Assembly (NCBI GenBank): GCA_027886185.1
Contig: WOAB01000142.1
Coordinates: forward strand, 3,410,001-3,474,000
Source: Rheum nobile
Lineage: Eukaryota; Streptophyta; Magnoliopsida; Caryophyllales; Polygonaceae
DNA length: 64,000 nucleotides
Reading direction: 5' to 3'
The position numbers were made by a program, and so were the translations under genes. Shown here one piece after another: positions 35,408-47,120 of this stretch; within the stretch, counting starts at the first letter, position 1, and each line of letters starts with the position of its first letter. The notes beneath the pieces are model-generated. The model saw only the letters and a list, made by a program, of their open reading frames with translations, did not search any database and was not told the DNA's origin.

Positions 35408-35761
35408 TCACTTTCTTCCCCTGCTGAGCCTTTGAAGATGATAATTGATGGTGCCAAAAGGCTTTTTGTTTTTATCAGCCTACGAAAGACCAACAAACCA
35501 ATCATGAGGTTTCAAGATGAATTCAACCAAGACAGGAGATTCAATGCAAAGTTTATTCGAGCGAGATATATACCTGAGCATCCATGCAGGTCCCTAGAAG
35601 TTCCTTCTGCCGGAGACACTTCTCATCATTGACCTGGTTTAAGGCCAAGCAACTCAGAAATGTTAGCATTTCCTTCATGCAAGGTTTGCTCAGTGACCCA
35701 AACTTCTTTGGATTGATGTAAACATTGGCGCATTTTCTGCCCATGCTACTGTTACTTCAAT
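35408..35761 (-). CDS. Twin-CX9C (CHCH) mitochondrial protein, mS37/CHCHD1-like
   Basis: This is a two-exon coding region. Exon 35744-35574 encodes 57 residues from MGRKCANVYINPKKF. It holds CMKEMLTFLSC and CLRQKELLGTC, the two CX9C motifs of a disulfide-stapled helical hairpin. A donor CAG/GTATAT at 35573 and acceptor TAG at 35481-35480 enclose a 94-nt intron. Exon 35479-35408 adds 23 residues (ADKNKKPFGTINYHLQ..., ending RGRK) to a TGA stop. Both junctions are phase 0, giving an 80-residue protein. An acceptor at 35763-35762, 17 bases before the ATG, implies an upstream untranslated exon. Proteins of this class are imported into mitochondria through Mia40; mS37 is a small-subunit ribosomal protein. 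The basic N-terminus and C-terminal YHLQRL...RGRK tail fit mS37. The frame is intact with normal splice sites, so the gene is probably functional. Confidence 0.8.
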
Positions 35762-35763
35762 CT

Positions 35764-36660
35764 GCACGATGTAGTTACAAGAAAATCCATTATACCATGT
35801 CCACTAACTTTAATTGCCCCGACTGCTGGGCACTTCTACAGATTTTGATCGTTTCAATATCTTTATTTTTCACCATCATAAGAGATTATCTCATCAAGTC
35901 ATAGCATTTTTAGGAACACATTCCTAAAATAATAAGCACGAGTTAAAGTTGAATTCAATCAGAAAGAATTACAAAGAAAGAACTGAAATTCATAAACAAA
36001 CACACCTAAGAGAAGAGCATGTACTAAATATTATAATTGGGAATTAAGCATTTCATAAGTATGATTATTTGTAAATCAGTAGCACAAAATCAACACTCTT
36101 TCAACGTAAAATGGTCAAAATATACTCGTCAGATAAAGACACAAGTAGGATGTTGAAGGGGGAAACCCTAATCTAGCCCCATCTCAATCGGCAAACTAAC
36201 AAAATAAGGAAACTAGAGTTCTAAACAAAAAGCATAATCAAGTTCAAAATTAAGTAGTGATCAAGTTAAAACAACCCATAATCATATAATAGACATTTTA
36301 TAAACCATCACTCTTCTCCTAATTTCCAAATCACTGTAATACTGTACCAAGAATAAATACTATTTAACAATGCATCCTAATTGTAATCACACTTGCTCAT
36401 CAAATCAACAACTCATCCCAGGACCTAAAGACCTAATTGGAAAATTACTAACTAACAAAGAATCCTAATTCTAGCAATATATCATCTACTGTATATTTGT
36501 AAATTCAACAATAGAAGATTTTTTCGGAGTCGAAACTCGAAAGGAGGTCTGAAGCCTGGGAAGAAGTCGCCGCCTCGCCGGTGCCGCGCAGTGGCCACCT
36601 GGCTGCTTGGAGCTTTGACAGACAGGAGAAGCGAGAGAGGAGATGCGTGCGTGTTTTTCT
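35764..36660 (-). other. Leader intron and probable promoter region of the CHCH gene
   Basis: AT-rich sequence from 35764 to about 36520 is consistent with a 5' untranslated intron. A GC-rich block at 36530-36640 (minus strand rich in ctc/cgc) looks like a plant 5' untranslated exon. The exact donor could not be fixed; cag/gtggcc near 36596 is one candidate. Confidence 0.4.
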
Positions 36661-36663
36661 ATT

Positions 36664-36955
36664 TTAGGGTCTCAGATTTTTAATAAACTCTAAAATTGAG
36701 AAATGGATGAACACAATGCTCAGATTCAGAACACAATAAACCCCTATGAAATCTGCTGATAACAACTTGTCCAATTTGCGCAAAGGATCTGCGATACTCA
36801 CCAAATCTGAGAAGACTTCGCCGTAATCGATGAGAGAAGGCTTCAAATCGACGGCAACTGTCGGCTGTGGAGGGCCGGTGCTTAAATCTCCGGCGGCGAA
36901 AACGGTGAGGTTGCTGGGCGGCCTGTTGTTGGACCCCTAAATACCGCCTCACCCG
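36664..36955 (-). pseudogene. Orphan exon of unknown gene upstream of the CHCH gene
   Basis: On the minus strand, after a possible acceptor tatttag near 36935, a 45-codon open stretch encodes GSNNRPPSNLTVFAAGDL and then a segment ending IDYGEVFSDL. It stops at a good donor, G/GTGAGT, near 36800. The residue pattern looks like real coding sequence but I do not recognise the family. It could be a first exon of a neighbouring gene or a captured fragment. No ATG in frame is evident. Confidence 0.3.
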
Positions 36956-37049
36956 TTCCCTGCTAAAAACTAGAAAGCATCCGAATTTGAGAAATTACAA
37001 ATTCAACCCTATTATTTCTCATTGTTTCTAGAACTCACCCTCCATATTA

Positions 37050-37329
37050 GGACTCGTTTGGTATCGATATCAAATATATGAGATATCAGGTATGAGTGAT
37101 ATCAAGGTATCAAATATTGGTATGGGTATGAGTGATATGTTTGATATACCAATTTTATGAAAGATATCAAAATAACACTCCAATATCACTCTGATATCAC
37201 TATATCTACCTATACTAAATAACAGATATCAGTTTGATATTTATATCAAGATATACCAAACACATATATGGGTAAGACTGATATCTCATACTCATACCTG
37301 ATATCCTGATATCAATACCAAACGGGCCC
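37050..37329. mobile_element. Tourist-like (PIF/Harbinger) MITE
   Basis: 280 bp with terminal inverted repeats (left ggactcgtttggtatcgat, right end read inward gggcccgtttggtattgat). It is flanked by the 3-bp target duplication tta (37047-37049 and 37330-37332). The body is full of gatatca-type palindromes and non-coding. The TTA duplication and GGCC-type end fit the Tourist class. Confidence 0.8.
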
Positions 37330-37582
37330 TTATCTTTTTCTAGCGTTATGCAGATCATTTACGGACAAATGAGTTAAGTTCTAAAAATGACCATTGTTAA
37401 TTGTAATATTAAAGGAAAATAATTCTAAATAATATTAACTATCGTCTTTGAACAAAAAATAATACGAACTTTAAAAATTGTAAAAACGTGCCTAAACTAT
37501 GTCAATATTAACCCAAAAATGATATGATTTATTTTTCCGATGAAATCTCAGATGGAGATGCTGAAGTGGCACCGGAAAACAT

Positions 37583-39068
37583 CAGTTACCACTTGAACTC
37601 GGTACTCATTCCGAATAAGTTGGATCTTTCCATTTTCGGCATGTTAAAGGAAGGAGATCATAAATTGTTGTAAATAATTTTTGACACACGTGAAAATGAT
37701 TTGGATTTCCTCCATTGTTTTACCGTCAGTTCACCTTGTTTCATTCAGAAGTTGATTGAATTTGGATACGAGAAATTGAGAATTACTCTCTTGATTAGTA
37801 ATCACTATATATTAGGCATTTGGCTATTGTTGATAATGATCAATGCGACAACGCTGTAAGATTATTTCAAATACTGATATAAGAAGTTTAAACCATGCTG
37901 TGGCAACAACTTAACTCTACTATTGCCCCTTGGTTAAAGTTTGCACCGTAAAATTGTCATCACTTGCTTCACCATTTATCTTCAAGAACCAATGCAATGA
38001 CTACTTGTGAAAGAGTGCCTTTTTGTTGGTTGACCTAACCAAGACTATGGAGTATCGATAAATGGAGATTAAACTTTAACAATCGCATTTCATCCCACAA
38101 GAGTTCAATAAATTTTACCCCAAATCATAGCATAGGTGATACTTCATCATGGATGATACTTCATCATCTCATAATCCCTGTCATGGAGTAGGAACCAAAT
38201 CATAGCATAGGTGATATATATATATATGATAAGAATTAATGAATACCATAATTTTCAAGCTCAGAAATCCTTTTTGCAAGAAAATGATATTCATCACTAA
38301 AACACAATTCTATCACTTTCTTCCATAGTAGCAACAAGATTCCGGTTTCCTATACATAAACTAACAAGCATCTGCTAACGGTAGCGTTTTCCCCCAACCT
38401 CTTCACCACAGCATTTAGCATCAGGAACACAATTTTAAGAAATTAGGGCAAACGTGCCAGAGATTATCAAAGACATGAGAAATTCAACCGCAATATCGGG
38501 AATAATATGTATCAATTCCAAATCTACTTCGAATTCCAAACACAATGCCACAAAGCGAAGGAAAACAACTACGAAAACCGTGAAATCAGATCCGAATTCG
38601 CCATGCGAAGGAGGAGGGAGTCGTCGAAGGCGGAGGGATTCGTCGGAGGGCAGCAGTCTCGAAAGCGGACGGGACGCGAGCGGTGGAGAAGGCGGACGGG
38701 AGGCGAGCGAGGCCGGGCTCGAGCCGCCGGTGGAGCCAAGAGAGAGACGAGGGATAAACGGTGCCGGTGGAGCCAAGAGAGACGAGGGATAGAAAAGACG
38801 GGGAGAGAGAAATGGGTCAAACTTTTTTTGGTTTTTTTTTTTAAATTAACGTTTCTGTTAAATATTTGACGGAAGGGTATTTGGCGAAAAAAACAAAACT
38901 CGAGGGTACCACGCGAAATGGGTCAAATTTTGGGATACCTCGCGAAATTCGCCATACCTCAGGGTACCATGTGAAAAAACCGTAAAGAAAATTATTGAAA
39001 TCTCAAATACAAATTAGATAAACATTCTATAAGGTCCGGAACCTATTTCAGACATCAGACTTGACATG
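37583..39068. repeat. Unit 2 of the tandem duplication, with the intact MULE right end
   Basis: A copy of 33343-34747. It contains the full right TIR (38150-38982), then the 9-bp target duplication taaagaaaa (38983-38991) and host flank to gacttgacatg. There the LINE tail begins. Unit 2 should continue beyond the 5' end of the LINE, outside the window. By eye only about five substitutions plus TA- and T-run length changes separate the two copies. Confidence 0.85.
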
Positions 39069-39124
39069 TTTTTTTTTTTTTTATAAGGTAAAAATTAGAC
39101 TGGAAACCACAAAGAGGCGGTTTC

Positions 39125-42100
39125 TCAGTCTATGGCATCCTTACGGATGAGAATTACAAGTTCTGAACTAGCTCGAACATCTTCCAAGGAGCGTCGCTGG
39201 ACCGTCTTAGCAATGAAATCGGCCACCGCATTACTTTTTCGGAAGACGTGAGAAATCTGCATTGAAGAAAACATTTGTAAAACACATAGGATGTCAGAAA
39301 TTAAAATTTCGATATCCCATGGACAATGCCAGATTTTATTGAGAACATTCACGATGGTCAGGTTGTCGCATTCCAGATGAATGTCAGTTATGCCTAACTC
39401 AGTGGCTTTAACCAGTGCATCTCTTACCGCTAGTGTTTCTGTTTTTAGGGCAGTTGAATAACCACAGTTGTCTCCAAAGAGGAAAATTTGTTTCCCCGTA
39501 TTATTCCTGAAGATATAGCCAAAGCTAGACTCTCCATTGGATTTTGTCGATCCATCTGTATTTATTTTAATTGTGTTGTTTGGAGGTTTCTTCCATTTCT
39601 TTATTAATCTACGAGCATTGTTCATTGGCTTTTGTTTTTGTTTGCCATCTTCCAAGCAGTCTGGATTCCAGTTCTTCGTCTTGTTCCAATTCTCAATTTG
39701 GTTTTTAATGTAACTTGGTATATCCTTTATTGTATTGGTATCATCACTTGTTCTTCCAAAGCTTTGTTGGTTTCTGTAAAACCAAATTCCCCACCAGGAG
39801 ACCAAGAGGTGTATGAAATGTGTTTTCTCCATTTTTTGTCGAATTTCCTCAACTATTTCAGTAATTTTTTTATTTCCAATGTGAATGGATCTAATGATAG
39901 CACAAGTCTAAGGGTTCATTTTCTCAATTTTTTTTAGTGTATGGTTACATTGGAGAAGTAAGTGGTTTAAATCTTCAAACGGAGCATTGCATCGGATGCA
40001 GCCCTGGGGGAGTGAGACTCCTTTTTCTGCTAGTCTAGCTTTGGTAGGGAGTCCGTTTTTTATAATTTTCCAGATAAAGTTTTTAACTTTAGGGTACATG
40101 TCCATTTTCCAAATCCAAGACGAATCATAGGCGGTATATCTCTTGTTTTTGTTGATTAATTCCATTGCAGAATTCGTTAAGAACCATCCATTTTTGCTGG
40201 ATTCCCAGTAAATTCTGTCATGAATATCATTCAGAGGTATATGTATAGAGATTATTTGTTTTGTCAAGTCCTGTGGTAAGTATTGTTCTATGAGGTCCTT
40301 ATTCCAGGTTTTATTTGGAAACATAAAGTCTGCTACTAAGGCATCCTTGTTTGGGATTAACTTTGTAGTTATGGTATTACATAATGGGATTTTAGATATC
40401 CAGTTATCCGTCCAGAATTTTATTGTTCTGCCATTGCCAACTTGTCAGATTAGTCCAGATTTGAATTCATCCAGCAGTTCAATCATATTGGACCATTGCC
40501 AAGAGCAATTTCCTTTTCTTTCATAATGAAATAAATTATTTGTTTTCAGGTATTTTTCAGAAACCACTTTGACCCAAAAATTGTTTGGATCTGCCAGTAG
40601 TTTCCATAAAAGTTTTAATTGTAGTGCTTTATTCATATCTTTAGACTTCCTCAGTCCAAGGCCACCTTGTCGTGTTGGTTTACAAATCTTCTCCCACCCT
40701 ATAAGTGGTTTGTAGGAGTTATCTTTGTTCCAAAAGAATGATCTGTTTAGCTTATCAAGCTCATTATGTGTGTGAGTGGGTAGCATGAAGCTTTGCATAA
40801 GGTAGTTTGGTCTTAAGGCTAGATTGGCTTTTATTAGTGTTGTTCTTCCTGCTTGGGAGAGAGAGTTTGCTTTTCATTTAGATAATTGTTGTTGTGTGCT
40901 GATGAGTATATCACCAAACGTATTTGAGTTGACTCTACCACTAATGATAGGGCAGCTAAGATATTTGTCGAGGGAGATCATGTTTGTGATTGTGAGAGTC
41001 CCTTGTATCCCTAATTTCCTTTGGTTGGTCACTTTTTTCGTGACTTGGAAAGCCGATTTATGAAAATTGACTTTTTGTCCTGATATTTTGCAGTATCCAT
41101 CTACAATATCCTTAATTTCCTTACAATTTTCTTAATTAGCTTTTGAGAAGATAACAATGTCGTCTGCAAAAGCCAGGAAAGGGATTCTTGTTCCTCGTTG
41201 AGTGATTTTGAAACCTAGGGGGTTTCGAGGTCTTTCAGATGCCTGTTGTAGTTTTCTTACAAGTATTTCAGATCCTAGGATAAATAGGAAAAGGAAAAGG
41301 GGATCACCCTGTCTGAGCCCTCTTGAGGGAGTGAAAATCTCTGTTGGTCCGTTATTAACAAGGACTGAGAAGGATACCGTTGTAATACATTCTTTGATCC
41401 AGTTGATAAATTTTTCATGGAACCCAAATTTATGCATGATTTGAAAAATGAAGTTCCATTCAATTCTGTCGTAAGCTTTTTCCATATCTAATTTAAAGGC
41501 AATAAACCCTTCCTTTCCTTTTTTCGATTTGAAAGAGTGAAAGATTTCATGCGCAATCAAGATATTGTCCTGAATGGCTCTATTTGCAACGAAAGCACCC
41601 TGAAGGGGGTGTATTACTTTCTCCATTGTTTGTTTAAGTCTAGTTGTTAAGATTTTCGATATGATCTTGTAAATTGTAGAACACAAGCTTATCGGTCTGT
41701 AGTGATTTGTAGTGTTTGGATTATCACATTTTGGGATTAGAGAGATAAATGTGTGATTTATTTGTTTGAGTAACTTCCCTGAGAGGAAGAAGCTTTTCAC
41801 TGCTTGAATAACAGAGGGGCCTACAATGTCCTAATACTTTTGGTAGAATTCTGCTGTCATACCATCAGGGCCCGGTGATTTATCTGAGCCTATGTTAAAA
41901 ACAACCTTTTTAATTTCTTCATTGGAAACGTTCTTTGTTAATTCTAAGTTATCCTATGTAGAGATTTCCGAGTGGATTAAACTCAGACTGTCTTGGAGTA
42001 AACTTTGATTTAGATTTTCGCTTTTAAATCTTTTAATAAAATCATTTCTGATTTCGTTTCTAATGTTTTCTTCTCCAGTTATAATTGTTCCCTCTTGGGT

Positions 42101-43257
42101 TCTGATTTCTTTTATGATTTTTCTGTTTCTTCTTCCACTTAATATTTTGTGAAAATAGCTCGCATTCGTATCAGTCAACTTAATGTGTTTGACTTTAGCT
42201 CTTTGGTTCCAAAACACCTTTTGGAAACAAAGTAGTTTTTCTTTTTTTTTTCAATGATTCTTAGCTGTTTTTTAATGAGGTCATTAGTAGGGTGATTACA
42301 TATCTTAGTTTGGATTTCCAATAACTGTTTTTCAATATTTTGCAATTGAGTGAAAACATTATCGAAAGTGTTTTTATTCCAGATTTTGGCATGTTTTTTG
42401 AGCAGTTTTGTTTTGGATACCAGATAATATAATATGGAACCATGATAGTTTGTTCTCCAAGCTTGTTTAACCACATTTCTAAAGTATTTTCTGGTCATCC
42501 AGATCTTTTCGAATTTGAAGGGTTGATGTTTGAAAGAAGTTGCGTTGTTAAGCTCAATAGAGATAGGGCAGTGGTCCGAGGTTGTAAAGGCAAAGTGTTT
42601 AGTACATATATCAGGGTACCATTGGAGGATCTGGTGATGGATGAGTGTCCTGTCTAGTTTTTCATATATATTGTCTATTTCTGTTGTGTTTTTTCGCCAG
42701 GTAAAGGTGTTTCCTTGGCAAGGGGTGTCCAAAAGTTCACATTCATTTTTAAAGTGTCGAAGTCTTGTAAATTTTGTCAAGGTTGGTATTGCCCCTCCAA
42801 TTTTTTCAGACGGGTCTTGTATCTCATTGAGGTCTCCCATGACAATGCATGGTAGGGTACAATTTTTAATGAACAAGATTAGTCCGTCCCAGAACGCATT
42901 TTTCCCAGATTCATTTGGTGGAGCATATGTCATAATGAGCATAAGTTTAACGTTTGTGAGTAGGTTTGTGTACTTGATACTAACAAATCTAGTATCGATT
43001 TGGTCTATTTCTAGGATTTCATTTATAAGTTGGTAGGTTTTCCACATTACACAGATGCCGCCCGAGAACCCTATAGCCGGGACACAGACGAATTGGTCGA
43101 ACCCCGCTTTTCTCCAGACTTTTTCACTTGGTTCTTTATTTGTTCTGGTTTCAAAGAGTGCAATTAATTGAATACGTTCAATTTTACAGAAAGATTCAAC
43201 ATCCTCCCAGAATGTTTTCTTTCCAATTCCACGGCAGTTCCATGTTGTGATCTTCAT
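39125..43257 (-). pseudogene. LINE ORF2: endonuclease, reverse transcriptase, zinc-binding, RNase H
   Basis: The product would nick target DNA and reverse-transcribe LINE RNA in place. The apurinic-type endonuclease is intact at 43257-42175 (MKITTWNCRGIG; SDHCPI motif near residue 225). After a frameshift near 42200 the rest stays in one frame. RT spans 42217-41132 with LDMEKAYDRIEW, SRGLRQGDPLF and the FADDIVIF catalytic motif. The RT thumb region is at 40798-40445. A zinc-binding zf-RVT module is at 40324-39908 (GCIRCNAPFEDLNHLLLQC). RNase H is at 39832-39125 (INTDGS, KTETLAVRDAL, ECDNLT, SNAVADFIAK). In-frame stops at about 41954, 41831, 41132, 40875, 40445 and 39908 inactivate it. The domain set is that of plant L1 elements that acquired RNase H. 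The ATG overlaps the stop of the upstream frame as ATGA. Confidence 0.88.
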
Positions 43258-43639
43258 AAAAAATCACTTTTAATTTTGCCCCATATCCAAAGACATTTAG
43301 GGGACTTCTTATTATATGTAATTTGGTTGATAAATCTAATGGATGCAACCATTAGTCGAGGTTTAAGGTCCTCTTTTTTGTCGAATTCATAGAGGTTTAA
43401 TTTTTGTTTATTTTTCCAGTCCTTTGTTCCTAAGTTAAGGGACGTGTGACAAAGGTCGTAAGATATGAGGTTGTTTGCTGTTTTGGAGGTGTTGTTTCTT
43501 GCTTTTAGTAAGCAGATCCAAGACCAGCCATACCAGTGAGCTGGTTTATGTTTTGTCTGTTTTTGGTTGTGTAGATTCAAATATTTATCCTTCCATATCA
43601 CTCGTCTAGCGAGGATAATTTGTTGGGAGATGGGGGTTG
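43254..43639 (-). pseudogene. LINE ORF1, C-terminal part
   Basis: An open frame from the LTR D insertion edge down to a TGA at 43254-43256 that overlaps the ORF2 start by four bases. The peptide is rich in Trp, Lys, Asn and Tyr (HWYGWSWICLLKARNN). No CCHC knuckle is seen. It is in the same frame as the long ORF at 62950-64000 once element D and one target copy are removed, so both are pieces of one ORF1. Confidence 0.6.
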
Positions 43640-45150
43640 TGATAACAGGAAGTTGTCGTTCTAATTCCTACTATGCAAAATATCCAAACAAACCTTAAAC
43701 CGTAGTCCTAGGTAAGTACGAGTCAAATCCACAGGGAGACGGATCTATCTTAATATACAAGTTATGCGTCAAACCAAGTAACCAAAGGGGGTTTTTGTTT
43801 GTTTTAAGTAACTAAGCATGCAAAAGTAAACAAAGTAAAATATGATGAAATCAGTGATGGGGAAAAACACTTAGTCAAACAACATCCACTATTCGTATGA
43901 CAAGTTGATCATAGATACTCATTCAAAATCTCATGCAATGGAAATTCCAATTCCTTTTCAGATATAACTAATAGCACAACCAGATACTATTAGCACTAAC
44001 TAATTAAACAACCCTGAAACTATCAAGATTCAGTTTAACAGCAGCTTTACGGATAGGAATATAGTTGGATACAATTCTAGCATAAAACAACCAGCTTTTA
44101 TCCTAGAATGTAAATCAATTCTCTTCTGCATAAGACTAGCACAACCAGTTACTAATACGATGCAGTTGCTACTCTGAAATAGATATGCTCAACCAGTAAC
44201 AATCTAAATCTAGCAATCAATCAATAACAATAAACCCTAGATGCGTCCAAATAGAGATTATCAATATCAATCATAAACAACTTAAGCAAGAGAAAGATAA
44301 AAACCATGCAATAGATTAAGAACGAGAATCTCACAACTTTATCGAAACGAAAGTTCCAGCGTCTGACTAAGCCAGGGAGGCTTAGTTCTTCATAACGTAG
44401 AAAAGGGAATTAGGGTTCAAGAGAAAAACGAAGATTCAAGAGAGGCAAACAAGCCTTTTCTCAACCTTAATATACTAAAGGAAAAATAAATCTAAAATTA
44501 ACCTAAAACGAAAAAATAAAATAATAATAATCAAACAAACTAAAACAGGGAAATTAATCCCGTTCCCGCAATTCCCGCGAGCAGCTCGTCTGGCACTTCG
44601 CTCCAGCAAAGCATCACGTGATGGCCCACTCCAATTCATGCAAGCAGCAACGGCGGCCCACACCATCTCGGCCCAAGTCCAATTTCGCTTCAGCTCGCGC
44701 GGCTTCAATTCGAGTAGCAAATCCACAATTTGCCTTCGCTGATGTCACGCCGACATCATGGTCCAATTTGCCCAACTTCAATACGCTGCTTTTACTTCAC
44801 GCGGGCCACGCCTTCAATTTGGGCCTTCTCCAGCTGCTTCTCGTGGGCTTCTTCTCTCAGCGTGACATCTCGGCCCAGCATCAGCAATTCATTCTCCCGC
44901 TGATGTCATGAAGATGACATGGTGGCGTCATGCTCCATTTCTTCAGCTACAACACGCGGCATTTCACGTGGGCCACTTATTCACTTGGGCCTTTATTTAA
45001 TTCGGCCCATCAATCACGTGGCTTTTAATTAATTAATTACCAAACTTCGCCCCCACACGCCATGCACATGAATGTGTCTAAATCTACCTGAATGGCACCA
45101 ATAAAACCTCTAATGACTCTTACTTAAGCCCTACAAAGTAGTGCTTATCA
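43640..45150 (-). repeat. 3' LTR of element D (Athila-like)
   Basis: A 1511-bp LTR with ends tgataacagg...gtgcttatca. The outer left flank ggttg and the outer right flank gattg after 62907 form the target duplication. A purine-rich tract (minus agcatgggatggtt) follows at 45151-45164. About 1% divergence by eye from the surviving part of the right LTR suggests a fairly young insertion. Confidence 0.85.
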
Positions 45151-46826
45151 AACCATCCCATGCTTAGACCTTTGCTCGTCCTCGAGTAAACTAATAAAGA
45201 GCCTACTCCTCCAATGCAGCATCCAAGGTCTCAGGAAGCATATCCTCCAACTAAGAGTCACCTAACTCATGCCAAGCTCCTGGCACCAATCTCATTCACA
45301 ACACATCCACAACTCAACAAACTTAAGGGCAATCAGAGTACTTCCCCCAAGCTAACCCGGACATCCGAAAGTGTGAGTAACCTCTAATCCTAGCCTCCAT
45401 CTATTGCTCCTTATGTCTCCCAGAGTGACCTACCTGACAATCCTTCTTTGACTCCTCTTCTTATGACGCCTCGCCAAGAATAGTGAGAAATCCTAAAATC
45501 ACTCTTCTTCTTTTTCGCTCATTTTGCCAAGGCGCCCTTTCGGGTTTTCACCAAGCCACTCATTTCACTTTTCAATAGATGTACTCACATAAGCTCACAT
45601 CACTCTTGACCTCATATTACCCCAGCCTAATGCTGGTCCAAGCCACCTGCTTATTGCCTAGGCCGCCCTTTCGGGTTTTCGACCTATCCTAGGATTTCAA
45701 TGATAGCCTTTTTTCAAATTTTTGGCTCTTTTCATTTTTTTTTTCATTTTTCTCCTCAGCAGCGTAGCAAGTATAAAACTTCACCCCATGCTTAAACATT
45801 GCATTGTCCTCAATGTAATGAAAGACAAAAGAATAAAGCACAGGGAAAAGCAAAAAAATAACTCACAACGTTGCCGAGCTGGCTGGGACACTTCCTTGTT
45901 GCTGGCGGTGTAGTCATAAAAGCGCATATCCAGGTGTTGAGCATCAACGCCATTATCTTCATCTATCGTGCAACCATAAGAAACCACTGTAGGGTGTGGT
46001 GGTTATGTAGGAAATCAGGGTTGCACGGCCTTCAACTCCATCAACTTGTATCATGCAACCAAAAGGAACCACTGTGGGGAGTAGTGGTCAATCAAGGGAA
46101 CGGGGTTGCAAGGCCTTCAAAAATGGGCCCAGATGTCGTCGTGGTTGGGCCCTGGTGTACCTCCTCTCCAGTTGTCGACTGCAGGGCCATCATCGTTGCC
46201 AAATAAATATAGGGTGAATGTAATCTTCCGTTAGCAACATGATGCGCACCTCTCCGTGGAGAATTTGGACAAGTGGGTAATTTTTTTATTTTTTTTTATT
46301 TTTTTTTTTACTTTTTCTCCCCGTTTAAGGTCTTTTCGGGGTATCTTATTTTCGTCTTTTGCTCCCCGTTTAAGGTCTTTTCGGGGTATCTTATTTTCGT
46401 CTTTTGCTCCCCGTTTAAGGTTTTTTCAGGGCCCATTTTTTCGATTTTTTTTTACATGCGAAAATGCGGCAGTCGTCGTGAGGGGTGCGGCGGTCGCCGT
46501 AATTGTGGCGGTCGCCGTAATTGCGGCGGTCGCCGTAATTAAACGGCGGTCGCCGTAATTAAACGGCGGTCGCCGTTTTGAGGTCGTGGCCAACTTTCTT
46601 GGCGAGGAAATTGCGGCGGTCGCCGTAAGGTTGGCGGCGGGCGCCGTGAACACCATCTTCGTTTTTTCGCGCTTCCTGCAGGTTAGTTCAACACAGAAAG
46701 GAAAAACAAAAAAGAAAAACAACTGAAAAAAGACTAAGGGAAAGAAAATAGACTACCTAACATCGGGTTGCCTCCCGAACATCGCCTTAGTTAATGTCGT
46801 TGGCTCGACATACTACTCGAACAACC
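45151..46826 (-). other. 3' untranslated region of element D
   Basis: No coding domain is seen. It contains a T-rich tract near 46280-46310, three 45-bp tandem copies of the ctccccgtttaagg unit (46317-46440), and an array of GC-rich cggcggtcgccgt motifs (46488-46650). The end near 46750-46800 resembles the sequence just after pol in element E (55505-55570). RT, RNase H and integrase are therefore missing between protease and this region. Confidence 0.6.
46488..46650. repeat. Array of near-palindromic GGCGGTCGCCG motifs
   Basis: At least five exact cggcggtcgccgt-type copies and variants occur at irregular spacing of 17-50 bp (about 46489, 46507, 46524, 46544, 46564, 46614, 46634). The same motif forms another cluster at 47979-48160 inside the gag-protease coding region, where it encodes GDRR units. 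Confidence 0.85.
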
Positions 46827-47120
46827 TCAATCCATATCGTCAGGTTCCTTGGGAACCTTCTTAATCCATACCTCCTTTCTGAACCAGTCATGGAAAGGTT
46901 TGAACCTTAGACCATGCTTCTTCTTCCTTGGCTTCTCCATCCTGACCTTCTTGGTCGCGTCTACCCCATGCTTAGATCGATCCGGGGGGTGTTTAACCTT
47001 AACTTCAGGGACCTGCACCAAAGAGGGAGCGAGCTTCTCGCTCGGAGTTAGCAGCAAAGGTGATTTACCTGGTAGCTCCGGAGGGAGCTTATAGCAAGCG
47101 TCCCACTCAGTAACACCTTC
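46827..47120 (-). pseudogene. Post-protease remnant of element D
   Basis: The minus-strand frame at 47057-46827 is very basic (Lys/Arg-rich; RMEKPRKKKHGLRF). It follows the protease ORF after one stop. It occupies the place where the protease-RT linker would be, and the piece LVQVPEVKVKHPP resembles that linker. RT itself is absent. Confidence 0.4.

Larger units (their letters stand above)
33343..37582. repeat. Unit 1 of a 4.24-kb tandem segmental duplication
   Basis: Sequence from cagttaccacttgaactcgg at 33343 recurs at 37583, a distance of 4240 bp. Identity is very high to 34692/38939 and continues at 34693-34747 / about 39015-39068. Unit 1 contains the right half of the MULE, the CHCH gene and the Tourist MITE. 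Unit 2 (37583 onward) is interrupted by the LINE at 39069. Confidence 0.85.

Noticed and set aside
31854..38982. A single 7.1-kb Pack-MULE that captured the whole CHCH gene
   Set aside because: The internal copy of the right TIR with host flank (33910-34747) and the 4240-bp period show a tandem duplication of a 2.9-kb MULE half plus its flank; the CHCH gene is flanking host DNA.
46256..46558. Phe-rich then Val/Ala-rich frame in element D
   Set aside because: Product of the T-rich tract, the 45-bp tandem repeats and the GC motif array.
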